A DNA stretch of 64,000 bases from Methylobacterium mesophilicum SR1.6/6 (GTDB lineage: Bacteria; Pseudomonadota; Alphaproteobacteria; Rhizobiales; Beijerinckiaceae): positions 1,061,612 through 1,125,611 of the forward strand of contig NZ_CP043538.1 in assembly GCF_000364445.2 (NCBI RefSeq), given 5' to 3'. Position numbers and translations under genes: made by a program. Shown here one piece after another: positions 7,552 through 17,460 of the stretch (its first letter is position 1; every line of letters starts with the position of its first letter). The notes below the pieces were generated by a model. That model had not been told where the DNA came from, ran no database searches, and saw nothing but the letters and a program-made list of their open reading frames with translations.

Positions 7552-9102
7552 TCACACCAGCGCGGCGAGATCGGCGCCCGACTCGATCGCGTCAGGGCTC
7601 GGCACCCGGTCCTCGCCCAGCAGGTGCAGGAAGGCCGTGAAGGCCGGGTTGCGCCCGATGCTGCAGGCGGCCACCGCCCGGTTCTCGCGGACGTAGTAGG
7701 CGATGAAGTCCAGCGCCTCCGGGTCGCCCTGCAGGATGATCCGCTCGAAACCCGGCGCGTAGCCGCCGTAATCGAGTCGCTTGTCCCCCTGGTTGCTCCA
7801 GAAGAACGGCGCGCCGGAAAAGCCGCCGGTTGCGCCCAGGATCGCCCGGGCCGCGTGCGTCCCGTGCTGCTGCGCCAGCCGCCAGTGCTCGATCCGGGCC
7901 GTGACGCCGCTGCCGCGCTCGGGAAAGGCCGCGATGTCGCCCGCGACCCAGACATTGTCGGCGAGCTTCAGGTCGGCGCCCACCGGGAGGCCGCCGTGCT
8001 CGTCAGGCTCGACGCCCGCCACGATCCCGGTCTCCGGCGCGGCGCCGGCGCCGATCAGCACGAGGTCGGCCGGCAGCCGGGTGCCGTCCGCGGTCTCGAC
8101 CGCCGCGACGGAGCCGGTGCCGGCGATCCGCGCGACCGCGCCGGTGACGAAGGTCACGCCGGTGCCGGCATGGTAGCGCTTCAAGGCCGCGCCCACGGCC
8201 TCGCCGAAGCGCTTGGCGAAGGGGATCTCCTCGCGGGACAGGACCGTCACCGACAGGCCGCGCTTGGTCAGGAAGGCGGCGGCCTCCAGGCCGATGAAGC
8301 CCGCGCCGATCACCACCACCCGTTCGGCCGCGCCCGCCGCCTCGCTGAGCCGGACCGCGTCGTCGAGGCTGCGCAGGGTCATCACGCCGTCGAGGCGGGC
8401 CCCTTCGAAATCCGGCACCACGGCACGGCTGCCGGTGGCGATCAGCAGGGCGTCGCCGGTGAGCACCCGTCCGTCCGCCAGGGTCACGCTGCGGGCGGCC
8501 GGGTCGATCCGGCTCGCTTCGGCCTTGAGCCGCTCCACCCGGTGGGCGGTGGAGAAATCCGGCTCCAGCAGGGTCTTTTCCGGCGGGGTCGGCTTGGCGA
8601 GGAACTGCTTGGACAGCTTGGTCCGGTCGTAGGGCGGGTGCGCCTCGCGGCCGACCATGGTGATGGCGCCGGAGTAGCCCTCGCGCCGGAGCGTGGTGAC
8701 GCAGGCGACCGCCGCCGCGCCGGTGCCGACGATCAGGACATGGCCGACGGGCGTCTCGGCGCGCCTGGCCGGAGCGGGCTCGGGGGCGAGCGTGGCCACC
8801 GCCTCGCCGCCCTCGATCCGGACGGGGTAGCGGGTGAGCGCCGCGAGGGCCGGAGGCTCCTCCAGGGCACCGTCGGCCAGGGAGAACGCCGCCTTGTGCC
8901 AGGGGCAGTACAGCCGGCCGCCGCAGATCTCGCCCTTGGCGAGGGGGGCGCCGAGATGCGGGCACTTGGCCTGGAAGGCGCGCACGCCGTCCGCATCGCG
9001 CACGAACAGCACCGCCTCCTCGCCGGCCTTGCCCTCGGCTTTGCCGCCGAGCGGGATGGCGTCGAGGGCGAGGCGGACCTCGCGGGGCTTATCCTGATTC
9101 AT
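7552..9102 (-). CDS. Rieske-FAD pyridine nucleotide-disulphide oxidoreductase (AIFM3-like)
   Basis: The protein is 516 residues from the ATG at 9102; longer upstream readings cross into unrelated sequence. An N-terminal Rieske [2Fe-2S] domain has the ligands CPH (47-49) and CPWH (66-69). A class I FAD/NAD reductase follows, with dinucleotide motifs VLIVGTGAAAVA (~120) and VVVIGAGFIGLEAA, the ATG motif ALLIATGSR and the FAD-binding NVWVAGDIAAF. The C-terminus is a reductase dimerisation-like domain. Such proteins pass electrons from NAD(P)H to a ferredoxin or rubredoxin-type partner, or act in redox sensing. No ferredoxin, P450 or dioxygenase gene is adjacent, so the partner is unknown. The EamA gene upstream runs in the same direction, 113 bp away. 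Confidence 0.85.
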   Translation of the reverse strand: MNQDKPREVRLALDAIPLGGKAEGKAGEEAVLFVRDADGVRAFQAKCPHLGAPLAKGEICGGRLYCPWHKAAFSLADGALEEPPALAALTRYPVRIEGGEAVATLAPEPAPARRAETPVGHVLIVGTGAAAVACVTTLRREGYSGAITMVGREAHPPYDRTKLSKQFLAKPTPPEKTLLEPDFSTAHRVERLKAEASRIDPAARSVTLADGRVLTGDALLIATGSRAVVPDFEGARLDGVMTLRSLDDAVRLSEAAGAAERVVVIGAGFIGLEAAAFLTKRGLSVTVLSREEIPFAKRFGEAVGAALKRYHAGTGVTFVTGAVARIAGTGSVAAVETADGTRLPADLVLIGAGAAPETGIVAGVEPDEHGGLPVGADLKLADNVWVAGDIAAFPERGSGVTARIEHWRLAQQHGTHAARAILGATGGFSGAPFFWSNQGDKRLDYGGYAPGFERIILQGDPEALDFIAYYVRENRAVAACSIGRNPAFTAFLHLLGEDRVPSPDAIESGADLAALV

Positions 9103-9215
9103 GATCGCCTCGCCCGCTGCCGGCCCGGACCGTCGCGGCCCGCGCGCACCAAACCGCGAGGACCGGAAGGGTTTCCGGGCCTTCGGTCGCAAGGCCGGCG
9201 CCGCGCCGCCGCGGC

Positions 9216-10106
9216 TCAGCCCCGGCTGGCGACGGCCACGCCGAGGGCGGCGAGCGCCATGCCGGCGCCCTGCACCGGCGTCAGAACCTCGCCGAACAGC
9301 TGGTAGCCGAGGAGGGCCGCCACCGGCGGCACGAGGAAGAACAGCGCGGCGACGCCCGCCACCGCCCCCCGCCGGATCAGCACCAGCAGCAGCAGGATCC
9401 CCGCCACCGAGTTGACCAGCACCGCCCAGGCGAGACCGAGCCACAGGGCGGGGGCCGGGTCGTAGGCCGTGCTGCCGAAGGCCAGCGCCAGCGGGATCGC
9501 GCAGGCCATGCCGCCGACGAATTGCAGCGTCGCGCCGGCCAGCAGGTCGCCCCGGCCGCCGGTGCGCTTCTGCCAGAGGGTGCCGAACGTCAGGGCGAGC
9601 ACCGCCAGGAGGCTGATTGCGAGCGCTTCCGGCGGGATCCCGGACGGGTCCGTGGCGCCGAGCTTCGGGGCGAGGACGAGGGCCGTGCCGGCAAAGCCCA
9701 GGAGGATGCCGAGCGCCCGCCGCCCGCTGACGCGCTCGCCCAGCAGCGGCCGCGCCAGCAGCGCGGTCAGCAGCGGCTGGAGGCTGCCGACGAGGGCCGC
9801 GATGCCGGCCGGCAGCCCGTGGCTCACCGCCCAGAACACCCCCGACAGGTAGACGCCCTGCATCAGGAAGCCCGCGATGACGGGGTCGCGCCAGCCCGCC
9901 CGGTCCCCGGGCCAGCGCACCCGGGAGGCCGTGGCGATGCCGGCCAGCACCAGGGCGACGGCGGTGAAGCGGACGGCCGTGAAGGCCAGCGGGTCCGCGT
10001 GCGGCACCACCGCCCGGGCGGAGATGAAGCCGGTCGCCCAGATCGGGATGAACAGCGCCGGCAGGGCGCTGGACGCGAGGCTCGGCGGGCGGGCGGGGTC
10101 AGGCAT
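9216..10106 (-). CDS. EamA/DMT family transporter
   Basis: This 296-residue integral membrane protein has about ten hydrophobic segments arranged as two EamA halves. The first half carries the family-like PIWATGFISARAVVPHADPLAF start and ...GSLQPLLTALLARPLLGERVSGRRALGILLGFAGTALVL. The second half ends FFLVPPVAALLGYQLFGEVLTPVQGAGMALAALGVAVA. DMT transporters usually export metabolites or amino acids across the inner membrane. The ATG at 10106 has no obvious Shine-Dalgarno. Substrate is not predictable. Confidence 0.85.
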   Translation of the reverse strand: MPDPARPPSLASSALPALFIPIWATGFISARAVVPHADPLAFTAVRFTAVALVLAGIATASRVRWPGDRAGWRDPVIAGFLMQGVYLSGVFWAVSHGLPAGIAALVGSLQPLLTALLARPLLGERVSGRRALGILLGFAGTALVLAPKLGATDPSGIPPEALAISLLAVLALTFGTLWQKRTGGRGDLLAGATLQFVGGMACAIPLALAFGSTAYDPAPALWLGLAWAVLVNSVAGILLLLVLIRRGAVAGVAALFFLVPPVAALLGYQLFGEVLTPVQGAGMALAALGVAVASRG

Positions 10107-10320
10107 GGCGGTATCTAAGGAGCATCGGACCGGCGAGTCGCAACGGCGATCAGGCCCTCCGGCCGGCCGGCCAGGGCGGCAGGCGCCCGGCGTGGCGCCG
10201 GCGCGTCACTGGCCGGCGATCAAAACCCGATCGGGACCGGATCGGGCCGGCGGCGTTGACGGGCGGGTCCCGGCGCCGTTCATCGGCGAGCCGCTTCGTC
10301 ACGAGGATCGTTGACCACCC

Positions 10321-11223
10321 GTGAATCCCCTCCGCAGTGGACTTCAGGTCGCCGGCCTCGCCGCGCAGCGCTTCGTCTCCCACGACGGCTGGGCGATCGC
10401 GAGCCACATCGCGCTCTCGACCCTGACGTCGCTGTTCCCGTTCCTGATCCTGCTGGCGGCGCTCGCCGGCCTGTTCGGCACGCAGTCGCTGGCCGACGAG
10501 GCCGGCGTGCTGATCTTCGACGCGTGGCCCCGCGAGATCGCCAAGCCGATCGTCGGCGAGGTGCACCGGGTGCTCACCGAGCAGCGCAGCGGCGTGCTGA
10601 CGCTGGGCGCGCTGTTTGCCCTGTACTTCTCCTCCTCGGGGGTCGAGAGCCTGCGGGTCGGCCTGAACCGGGCCTACGGCTTGCGCGAGAGCCGGCCCTG
10701 GTGGCTGACCCGGCTCGAATCGATCGGCTACGTCATCTGCGGCGCCTTCGCCATGCTGGCCTTCGCGCTGCTGGTGGTGCTGGGGCCGCTGATCTGGCGC
10801 AACGTCGTGCTGGTGGCGCCGGGACTGGAGCCCCTGAGCCTCACGGTGGCGATCGGGCGCATCGCCATCACGGCTCTGCTCCTCGCCGTCGTCCTGGTGA
10901 TCGCCCACAAGTTCGTCGCCGCCGGGCGCCGCTCGATCCTGTCGGTGCTGCCGGGGATCGGGGTGACGCTGGTGCTGTGGTTCTTCGCGGGCCTCGGCTT
11001 CGGTTACTACCTCGACCGGTTCTCGAACGCCTACGCGTCGACCTACGGGGGTCTGGCCACCGCGATGGTGTTCCTGGTGTTCCTCTACTGGCTCGCCGCC
11101 ATGTTCCTGTTCGGCGGCGAGATCAACGGCACGGTGATCGCCGCCCGCCGCAGCCGCCTGCAGGCCAAGATGCTGGCGCGGCGGGCCGAGAGGGAGGGAA
11201 AGTGGACGGGCTCGGGCCCCTGA
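10321..11223 (+). CDS. YihY/BrkB family inner-membrane protein
   Basis: This 300-residue protein starts at a GTG at 10321. It has about six transmembrane segments, with family features GWAIASHIALSTLTSLFPFLILLAALAG, ALYFSSSGVESLRVGLNRAYG, and a final WLAAMFLFGGEINGTVIAARR. YihY/BrkB proteins were once annotated as ribonuclease BN and are now regarded as inner-membrane proteins of uncertain function. The C-terminus is a short basic tail. It is convergent with fhs, whose stop lies 49 bp downstream. Confidence 0.85.
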   Translation: MNPLRSGLQVAGLAAQRFVSHDGWAIASHIALSTLTSLFPFLILLAALAGLFGTQSLADEAGVLIFDAWPREIAKPIVGEVHRVLTEQRSGVLTLGALFALYFSSSGVESLRVGLNRAYGLRESRPWWLTRLESIGYVICGAFAMLAFALLVVLGPLIWRNVVLVAPGLEPLSLTVAIGRIAITALLLAVVLVIAHKFVAAGRRSILSVLPGIGVTLVLWFFAGLGFGYYLDRFSNAYASTYGGLATAMVFLVFLYWLAAMFLFGGEINGTVIAARRSRLQAKMLARRAEREGKWTGSGP

Positions 11224-11272
11224 CCGCGCAGGACCAGGGATCTCCGCGAGCCCGCCCCGGGGCGGCCGCCCC

Positions 11273-12946
11273 TCAGAACAGCCCGTCGATCTGGCCGTTG
11301 GCGTCCAGCCGGATCGTGTCGGCGGCCGGCACGCGCGGCAGGCCCGGCATGGTCATGATCTCCCCGCAGATCACCACCACGAAGCCCGCGCCGGCCGACA
11401 GCCGGACGTCGCGCACGCCGACGATGTGGCCCTCCGGCGCCCCCATCAGGGTCGGGTCGGTGGAGAACGAGTACTGGGTCTTGGCCATGCAGATCGGCAG
11501 ATTGCCGTAGCCGTCCTTCTCGAAGGTCGCGAGCTTGCCGGCCGCCTTGGTCTCGATCTGGATGTCGGCGGCGCCGTAGAGCTTGGTGGCGATCGCCCGG
11601 ATCTTGTCGGTCAGGCGCGTCTCCGTCTCGTAGGCGTGGCGGATCGGCGCCGGCTCGGCCTGGCTGAGCTTCACCACCGCGCGGGCGAGTTCCTCGGCGC
11701 CGGCCCCGCCCTCGGCCCAGTGGCGGCAGGTGATCGCCTCCACGTCGAGCCGCTCGCGGCACAGCTCCTTCAGCTTGGCGTGCTCGGCGTCGGTGTCGGC
11801 ATGGAAGTGGTTGACGCCGACCACCACCGGCAGGCCGAAGCCGCGCAGGTTGGTCACGTGCCGGGCGAGATTCGCAAAGCCCTTCTCCAGGGCCTCGATG
11901 TTCTCGCCCCCGAGGTTCTTCTTATCGACGCCACCGTGCATCTTGAGGGCGCGGATCGTGGCCACGACCACCACGGCCGACGGGGTCAGGCCCGCCTGCC
12001 GGCACTTGATGTCCAGAAACTTCTCCGCACCCAGATCGGCGCCGAAGCCGGCCTCCGTCACCGTGTAGTCGGCGAGCCGCAGGCCGGCCCGCGTGGCGAT
12101 CACCGAGTTGCAGCCATGGGCGATGTTGGCGAAGGGGCCGCCGTGGATCAGCGCCGGGTTGCCTTCGAGCGTCTGCACGAGGTTCGGCTGCAGGGCGTCC
12201 TTGAGCAGCACCGTCATGGCGCCGGTGGCCTTCACGTCCTTGAGGGTGACGAGCTTGCGGTCGCGGGTCTCGGCGATGACGATCCGGCCGAGGCGCTCCT
12301 CCAGGTCGGCCAAGTCCTTGGCGAGGCAGAACACCGCCATCACCTCGGAGGCGACCGTGATGTCGAACCCGTCCTCCCGGGGGAAGCCGTTGGCGACGCC
12401 GCCGAGCGACTGGTTGATCGCGCGCAGGGCCCGGTCGTTCATGTCGACGACGCGGCGCCAGTGGATCCGGCGCACGTCGATGTTGAGCTCGTTCGCCCAG
12501 TAGACGTGATTGTCGATCAGCGCGGCCGCGAGGCTGTGGGCCGACGTGATGGCGTGGAAGTCGCCGGTGAAGTGCAGGTTGATCTGCTCCATCGGCACGA
12601 CCTGCGCCTTGCCGCCGCCGGCGGCGCCGCCCTTCATGCCGAAGCACGGCCCGAGCGAGGGCTCGCGCAGGCAGATCATGGTCTTCTCGCCGATGCGGTT
12701 CAGGGCGTCGCCGAGGCCGACCGTGGTGGTGGTCTTGCCCTCGCCCGCCGGCGTCGGGGAGATCGCCGTCACCAGCACGAGCTTGCCGGGCTTCCGGCTC
12801 TCCAGCCCGGCGATGTAGCCGTGGTCGATCTTGGCGATGTGCTTGCCGTAATTGTGGAGCGCGTCATCCGGGATGCCGAGCCGCTCGGCGACCTGCCCGA
12901 TCGGCTTCAGGGTCGCGGCGCGGGCGATCTCGATATCTGACGGCAT
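11273..12946 (-). CDS. fhs: Formate-tetrahydrofolate ligase
   Basis: At 557 residues from the ATG at 12946 (AGGGAGG upstream), it has the usual length of the family (called FtfL in Methylobacterium). The nucleotide-binding loop [15 protein letters not shown] lies near residues 63-77, followed by [26 protein letters not shown] and [10 protein letters not shown]. The ATP-dependent enzyme joins formate to tetrahydrofolate to give 10-formyl-THF. In serine-cycle methylotrophs it is the entry of formate carbon into assimilation. No mch, mtdA or fchA gene is adjacent, so the pathway genes are dispersed. Confidence 0.97.
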   Translation of the reverse strand: MPSDIEIARAATLKPIGQVAERLGIPDDALHNYGKHIAKIDHGYIAGLESRKPGKLVLVTAISPTPAGEGKTTTTVGLGDALNRIGEKTMICLREPSLGPCFGMKGGAAGGGKAQVVPMEQINLHFTGDFHAITSAHSLAAALIDNHVYWANELNIDVRRIHWRRVVDMNDRALRAINQSLGGVANGFPREDGFDITVASEVMAVFCLAKDLADLEERLGRIVIAETRDRKLVTLKDVKATGAMTVLLKDALQPNLVQTLEGNPALIHGGPFANIAHGCNSVIATRAGLRLADYTVTEAGFGADLGAEKFLDIKCRQAGLTPSAVVVVATIRALKMHGGVDKKNLGGENIEALEKGFANLARHVTNLRGFGLPVVVGVNHFHADTDAEHAKLKELCRERLDVEAITCRHWAEGGAGAEELARAVVKLSQAEPAPIRHAYETETRLTDKIRAIATKLYGAADIQIETKAAGKLATFEKDGYGNLPICMAKTQYSFSTDPTLMGAPEGHIVGVRDVRLSAGAGFVVVICGEIMTMPGLPRVPAADTIRLDANGQIDGLF

Positions 12947-13133
12947 GGGCGTTCCTCCCTGAATCGCGGGCTCGTGGCCCGCCGCCGGCTCTTGCCGTGC
13001 GGATATCCGGTCGCGCGGGCGACCGCCCGCGAACGGCTGCGCACTGTGCGTCAAACGGTCGGGAAAAGCGCGTCGATTTTTATGAGGGAGCGGACAAAAT
13101 ACTCTTGTCGACCCGGAAAGCGGGCACGCCCAG

Positions 13134-13225
13134 CCGTCTTTGCGAGCGAAGCGAAGAAATCTAGCAGCGCCACGCCGACCGACGTCGCGCCGCCCTGGGT
13201 CGCTTCGCTGCGCTCGCGATGACGG
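13134..13225. repeat. Dispersed inverted repeat, family C, copy 2
   Basis: It starts CCGTCTTTGCGAGCGAAGCG and ends GGGTCGCTTCGCTGCGCTCG plus CGATGACGG. The arms are inverted, with about 40 bp between them. It occupies the gap between fhs and the 3' end of the TPR gene. Confidence 0.85.
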
Positions 13226-13243
13226 GCGCCGGTGGGCGTCGGA

Positions 13244-15112
13244 TCAGCCCCCCGACTTCTTGGCCTTGTCGGCGGCGCCCGGCGCCTCGTGCGGCTGCGG
13301 CGCGCCCTTGGGCAGTTCCGGGTTCTCCGGGTTGTGCGGGGCGGCCACCGGCGCCGGCGCGGTCTCGGCGGTGGCGGTCGGCTTCTCGATGTCGGGCAGG
13401 CCGTCCTTCAGCTTCGCGTTGATCTGCGCGAGGTCGTCCGGCTCGGGGTTCAGGTCCTTGGCGTGCTGCCACTGGAACTTGCCCTCCAGGCGCCGGCCGG
13501 AGCGCCAGTAGGCGTCGCCCAGGTGATCGTTGATGGTCGGATCGCCCGGCTTCAGCTCGACCGCCTTCTCCAGTTCGCGCACCGCGTCGTCCCAGCGGCC
13601 GAGGCGGAAATACGCCCAGCCGAGGCTGTCCACGATCATGCCGTCCCGGGGGCTCGCGTCGGCCGCCTGCTGCAGCAGCTTGAACGCCTCGTCGATGTTG
13701 GTGTTCTGGTCGACCCAGGAATAGCCGAGATAGTTCATCACCTGGGCCTTGGCGGCCGGCTGGTTGGCCGGCACCAGGGACAGGGCCTTCTTCAGGTCGG
13801 CCTCCGCCTTCGGCCACTGCTTGGCGCGCTCGTAGGCGGTGCCGCGGAAATAGTAGGTCGTCCAGTAATTGGCCTGGGGCCGGTCGCCGATCAGGCCGAT
13901 GGCGCGGGTGTAGGTGGCCGCCGCCTCCTCGTACTTCTTGCGGGCGCGCTGGACGTTGCCGAGCGCCGTGATGACGTCGATGTCGTCGGGATGCGCCTTC
14001 ATGGTGGCGTCGAGGTGCTCCAGCGCCTCGTCGCCCTTGCCCATCTGCTCCAGGTTCAGGCCGACCTGGATGTCGGCGTTGAGCTTGAGCGGGGAATTGG
14101 CCGGGATCTGCGCGTAGGCCTCGTTGGCGCGCTCCGGCTGCTTCATCCGGTCGAGGGTGTCGGCGAGCGTCAGCCGGGCGAGCGCGTGGTCGGGGGCGAG
14201 GTAGAGGGCCAGACGCAGGTAGATGACGGCGGGCAGCTCGTCGCCCTGCGTCGAGCCCGCGGAGCCCAGCCCGTACAGCACCTCGGCGGCGCCTTCCTGC
14301 GCGGTGGTGATCAGCCGCCCGAGGGGCTTGCCGTCCTTGAGCTTGTCGAGGGCGTCGCGCACCAGCGGGTGGCGGGGCGAGAGCTGGTCGAAGTCGGAAT
14401 AGGCCTGGATCGCCAGATCGGTGCGGCCGAGGCTCGCCTCCATCCGGGCATAGGCGTCGACGATGCGCAGCGTGTTGCGGTCGGCCTCGTAGGCGGCCTT
14501 CAGGCGCCGCTCGGCCTCGGCGTTGTCGCCGGTCACCGAGGCGATCAGGCCGGCGTGATAGTCGCGGAACGTGTTGTAGTAGCGCTCGCCCCGGAGCTTG
14601 TTGACCGTCTCCAGCGCCTTCTTGCCGTCACCGGCGCCCGCGTACGACCAGGCGGTCAGCAGCGTGGCGGTGAGGTCGGTCGCCGCGCCCCGGCCACTCC
14701 GCGAAAAATTCTGGCGGGCGGCGGCCCACTGGCCGGCCTTGATCTGGCGCACCCCGAGGGAGAGGTTGGCGAGACCGTTGGTCGGATCGCGGGCGATCAG
14801 CTTCTCGGCGGTGCGGAACGCGTCCGGCAGGGCGCCGTCGGCGAGCAGCGAGATGAAGGCGCGCTCGACGAGTTCCGCGTTGCGCGGGTCGGCCTTCACG
14901 GCCTCGCGGTAGAAGGTGGCGGCCGCCGCGGTGTCCCGGGACGCGCCCGCGATGTAGGCCGAGAGGAAGTTGCCCTCCAGCGAATCCGCGGGCTCGTAAT
15001 CGAGCACCGGGGTCGATTCCTTCGGCTGCGCGGCCAGGACGGTCTGCGGCAAGCCGGCGGCGAGCAGCAGGGCGAGCGCCGAAACGCTCCGGCGGGCGCG
15101 GAATGTCATCAT
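13244..15112 (-). CDS. Exported TPR-repeat protein
   Basis: The product is 622 residues, starting at the tandem ATGATG at 15112. A signal peptide (RRSVSALALLLAAGLPQTVLAA) is followed by at least eight tetratricopeptide units, for example ANEAYAQIPANSPLKLNADIQVGLNLEQMG, EEAAATYTRAIGLIGDRPQANYW, MIVDSLGWAYFRLGRWDDAVRELEKAVELKPGDPTINDHLGDAYWRSG. The last ~60 residues are Pro/Ala/Lys-rich and disordered. TPR arrays are protein-protein scaffolds; a periplasmic or outer-membrane-associated assembly role is inferred. Long TPR proteins of this architecture are common in Rhizobiales as solitary genes. No partner is evident from the context. Confidence 0.8.
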   Translation of the reverse strand: MMTFRARRSVSALALLLAAGLPQTVLAAQPKESTPVLDYEPADSLEGNFLSAYIAGASRDTAAAATFYREAVKADPRNAELVERAFISLLADGALPDAFRTAEKLIARDPTNGLANLSLGVRQIKAGQWAAARQNFSRSGRGAATDLTATLLTAWSYAGAGDGKKALETVNKLRGERYYNTFRDYHAGLIASVTGDNAEAERRLKAAYEADRNTLRIVDAYARMEASLGRTDLAIQAYSDFDQLSPRHPLVRDALDKLKDGKPLGRLITTAQEGAAEVLYGLGSAGSTQGDELPAVIYLRLALYLAPDHALARLTLADTLDRMKQPERANEAYAQIPANSPLKLNADIQVGLNLEQMGKGDEALEHLDATMKAHPDDIDVITALGNVQRARKKYEEAAATYTRAIGLIGDRPQANYWTTYYFRGTAYERAKQWPKAEADLKKALSLVPANQPAAKAQVMNYLGYSWVDQNTNIDEAFKLLQQAADASPRDGMIVDSLGWAYFRLGRWDDAVRELEKAVELKPGDPTINDHLGDAYWRSGRRLEGKFQWQHAKDLNPEPDDLAQINAKLKDGLPDIEKPTATAETAPAPVAAPHNPENPELPKGAPQPHEAPGAADKAKKSGG

Positions 15113-15269
15113 GAACCGATCGCGGCTCCTGGGCGCCGGCCCGTCACGGGGGTCGGGCGCGAGAATGGCGGGGCGTCCCCGAAAAAACGTTGGGGACACT
15201 GAACCCATCCCGCCAGCCCCGCAAGGCGAAAGGATGGCGTCGGGGCCGCGGAGCGCGTCGTCCGCGTTC

Positions 15270-15361
15270 CCGTCATCGCGAGCGCGGCGACGCGACCCAG
15301 GGCGGCGCCACCGCGAAAGGCGTGACGCCGCTGGATCGCTTCGCTGCGCTCGCAAAGACAG
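15270..15361. repeat. Dispersed inverted repeat, family C, copy 3
   Basis: It runs from CCGTCATCGCGAGCGCGGCG to GATCGCTTCGCTGCGCTCGC plus AAAGACAG. Relative to copy 2 it is in the opposite orientation. It lies between the TPR gene start and the 3' end of the ETF-QO gene. Confidence 0.85.
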
Positions 15362-15391
15362 ATGCTCCGGCTCCTCGGCCGGGGGCGATCC

Positions 15392-17065
15392 TCACATGTT
15401 CGGATAGTTCGGCCCGCCCGGACCCTCCGGCGTCACCCAATCGATGTTCTCGTTCGGATCCTTGATGTCGCAGGTCTTGCAGTGGACGCAGTTCTGCGCG
15501 TTGATCTGGTAGCGCACGCCGTCGCTCGCGGACGCGTCCTCCACCCACTCGTAGACGCCCGCCGGGCAGTAGCGGCCGGAAGGGCCGCCGAAGATGTCGT
15601 GCTCGGAGCGCTTCTGCAGCTCCAGGTCGCGGACCTTCAGGTGGGGTGGCTGGTCCTCCTCGTGGTTGGTGTTCGACAGGTAGACCGAGGACAGCCGGTC
15701 GAAGGTCAGCTTGCCGTCGGGCTTCGGGTAGACGATCGGCGTCACCTCGGAGAGCGGCTTCAGGCAGGCGTGGTCGGGCTTGCCGTGCGCGAGCGTGCCG
15801 AACGGCGAGGCGCCCAGGATGGTGGTCGCCCACATGTCGATGCCGCCGAGGCCGACGCCGACCAGCGTGCCGTACTTGGACCAGAGCGGCTTGACGTTGC
15901 GCACCGCCTTCAGGTCCTGCCCGATCGGGCTGTCGCGCCAGCCGGCCTCGTAGGCGGTGAGTTCGTCGCCGGCGCGGCCCGCCTTCAGGGCGTCCGCGAT
16001 GGCGTCGGCCGCCTGCATGCCGGACAGCACCGCGTTGTGCGAGCCCTTGATCCGCGGCACGTTCACGAAGCCGGCCGAGCAGCCGACGAGGCAGCCGCCG
16101 GGGAAGACCAGTTTCGGCACCGATTGCCAGCCGCCCTCCATGATGGCCCGCGCCCCGTAGCCGATGCGCTTGGCGCCCTCGAAGGTCTCGGCGATCATCG
16201 GGTGGGTCTTGAAGCGCTGGAACTCCTCGAACGGCGACAGGGTCGGGTTCTCGTAGTTCAGGTGCGTGACGAAGCCGACCGAGAGCAGGTGGTCGTCGAA
16301 ATGGTAGAGCCAGGAGCCGCCGCCGGCCTTGTTGGGCAGCGGCCAGCCCATCGTGTGCTGCACCAGCCCCGGCTCGAACTTGCCCGGGGCGAGCTGCCAC
16401 AGCTCCTTCACGCCGAGCCCGTACTTGAAGTGGTCGCTGTGCCGGTTGAGCTCGAAGCGCTGGATGAGCCCCTTGGTCAGGTTGCCCCGGGCGCCCTCGC
16501 CGAACACCGTGTACTTGCCCCGCAGCTCCATGCCGCGGGTGTAGTCGTCGCGCGGATCGCCGGACTTGCCGATGCCGAGATCGCCCGTGGCGATGCCCGC
16601 CACGGCGCCGTTTTCGTCGAACAGCACCTCGGAGGCCGGGAAGCCGGGATAGATCTCGACGCCGAGCGCCTCGGCCTGGACGCCCAGGTACTTGCACACG
16701 TTCGAGAGCGACCCGACGAAGTTGCCGTGGTTCGACATGAGCTTGGGGAAGAACACGTTCGGCAGGGTGATGCCGCTGTTCTTGGTGAGCATCATGAACT
16801 CGTCGCGCTGCACCTCCGTCTTGAGCGGCCGCTCCGGGTCGGTGCGCCACTCCGGCAGCAGCCGGTCGAGGCCGATCGGGTCGATCACCGCCCCCGACAG
16901 GATATGGGCGCCGACCTCCGAGCCCTTCTCGACGACGACGACGGAGATCTCCTCGCCGATCTCGGCGGCGCGCTGCTTCAGGCGGATCGCGGTGGCGAGC
17001 CCGGCCGGGCCGGCGCCGACCACGACCACGTCGAAATCCATGCTCTCGCGTTCGGGCAGCGCCAT
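15392..17065 (-). CDS. Electron transfer flavoprotein-ubiquinone oxidoreductase
   Basis: The product is 557 residues from the ATG at 17065, with AAGGAG 8 bases upstream. It has the FAD-binding VVVVGAGPAGLATAIRLKQ at the N-terminus, the family block SEVGAHILSGAVIDP, a long quinone-binding domain, and a C-terminal ferredoxin-like domain. The last carries YCPAGVYEW and NCVHCKTCDIKDP for a [4Fe-4S] cluster. The membrane-associated enzyme moves electrons from ETF to ubiquinone. In this genome it would serve acyl-CoA dehydrogenases such as the Mcd encoded at 4878-6560. It is transcribed alone; the etfAB genes are not in the window. Confidence 0.96.
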   Translation of the reverse strand: MALPERESMDFDVVVVGAGPAGLATAIRLKQRAAEIGEEISVVVVEKGSEVGAHILSGAVIDPIGLDRLLPEWRTDPERPLKTEVQRDEFMMLTKNSGITLPNVFFPKLMSNHGNFVGSLSNVCKYLGVQAEALGVEIYPGFPASEVLFDENGAVAGIATGDLGIGKSGDPRDDYTRGMELRGKYTVFGEGARGNLTKGLIQRFELNRHSDHFKYGLGVKELWQLAPGKFEPGLVQHTMGWPLPNKAGGGSWLYHFDDHLLSVGFVTHLNYENPTLSPFEEFQRFKTHPMIAETFEGAKRIGYGARAIMEGGWQSVPKLVFPGGCLVGCSAGFVNVPRIKGSHNAVLSGMQAADAIADALKAGRAGDELTAYEAGWRDSPIGQDLKAVRNVKPLWSKYGTLVGVGLGGIDMWATTILGASPFGTLAHGKPDHACLKPLSEVTPIVYPKPDGKLTFDRLSSVYLSNTNHEEDQPPHLKVRDLELQKRSEHDIFGGPSGRYCPAGVYEWVEDASASDGVRYQINAQNCVHCKTCDIKDPNENIDWVTPEGPGGPNYPNM

Positions 17066-17220
17066 CCTCGCCTCTCCTTTTCTTTGTTCCAGCCCCGATG
17101 TCTCGCCGGACCGGCAACGCTGATGCCGTCTCAAGCGATTCCAAGCTGGAAAGGCAAGTTGCCGACGCTCAAGCTCAAGGCAAAGTTCCCTTTGCCGCAC
17201 CGGAGAGGATACGGGATACG

Positions 17221-17357
17221 CCCACCCACCCCCTCATCCTGAGGTGACCGCGGAGCGGGCCTCGAAGGAGGGCTCCAGGGATCGCGCGGCTGGCTGGAGC
17301 CCTCCTTCGAGGCCTGCGCTGCGCTCCGGCACCTCAGGATGAGGGGACAGGGTGGGA
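17221..17357. repeat. Dispersed inverted repeat, family A, copy 3
   Basis: The arms are CCCTCATCCTGAGGTG and CACCTCAGGATGAGGGG, with inner GGCCTCGAAGGAGGGCTCCA and TGGAGCCCTCCTTCGAGGCC, so both outer and inner segments pair. It fills the middle of the 17066-17460 gap, which otherwise holds only the two flanking promoter regions. Confidence 0.85.
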
Positions 17358-17460
17358 CGATCGGTATCTCGGGGCCGGAAGACACCGCGCTGTTCGGTCA
17401 CGCAAGCCCTTGCCACCCGACGCGATTCCCTGAGTTGTCCACAGGTCCCGGCAATCCCAC

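Noticed and set aside
17436..17444. TTGTCCACA, one mismatch from a DnaA box
   Set aside because: It is a single site with no neighbours or AT-rich unwinding region, so it is not evidence of an origin.
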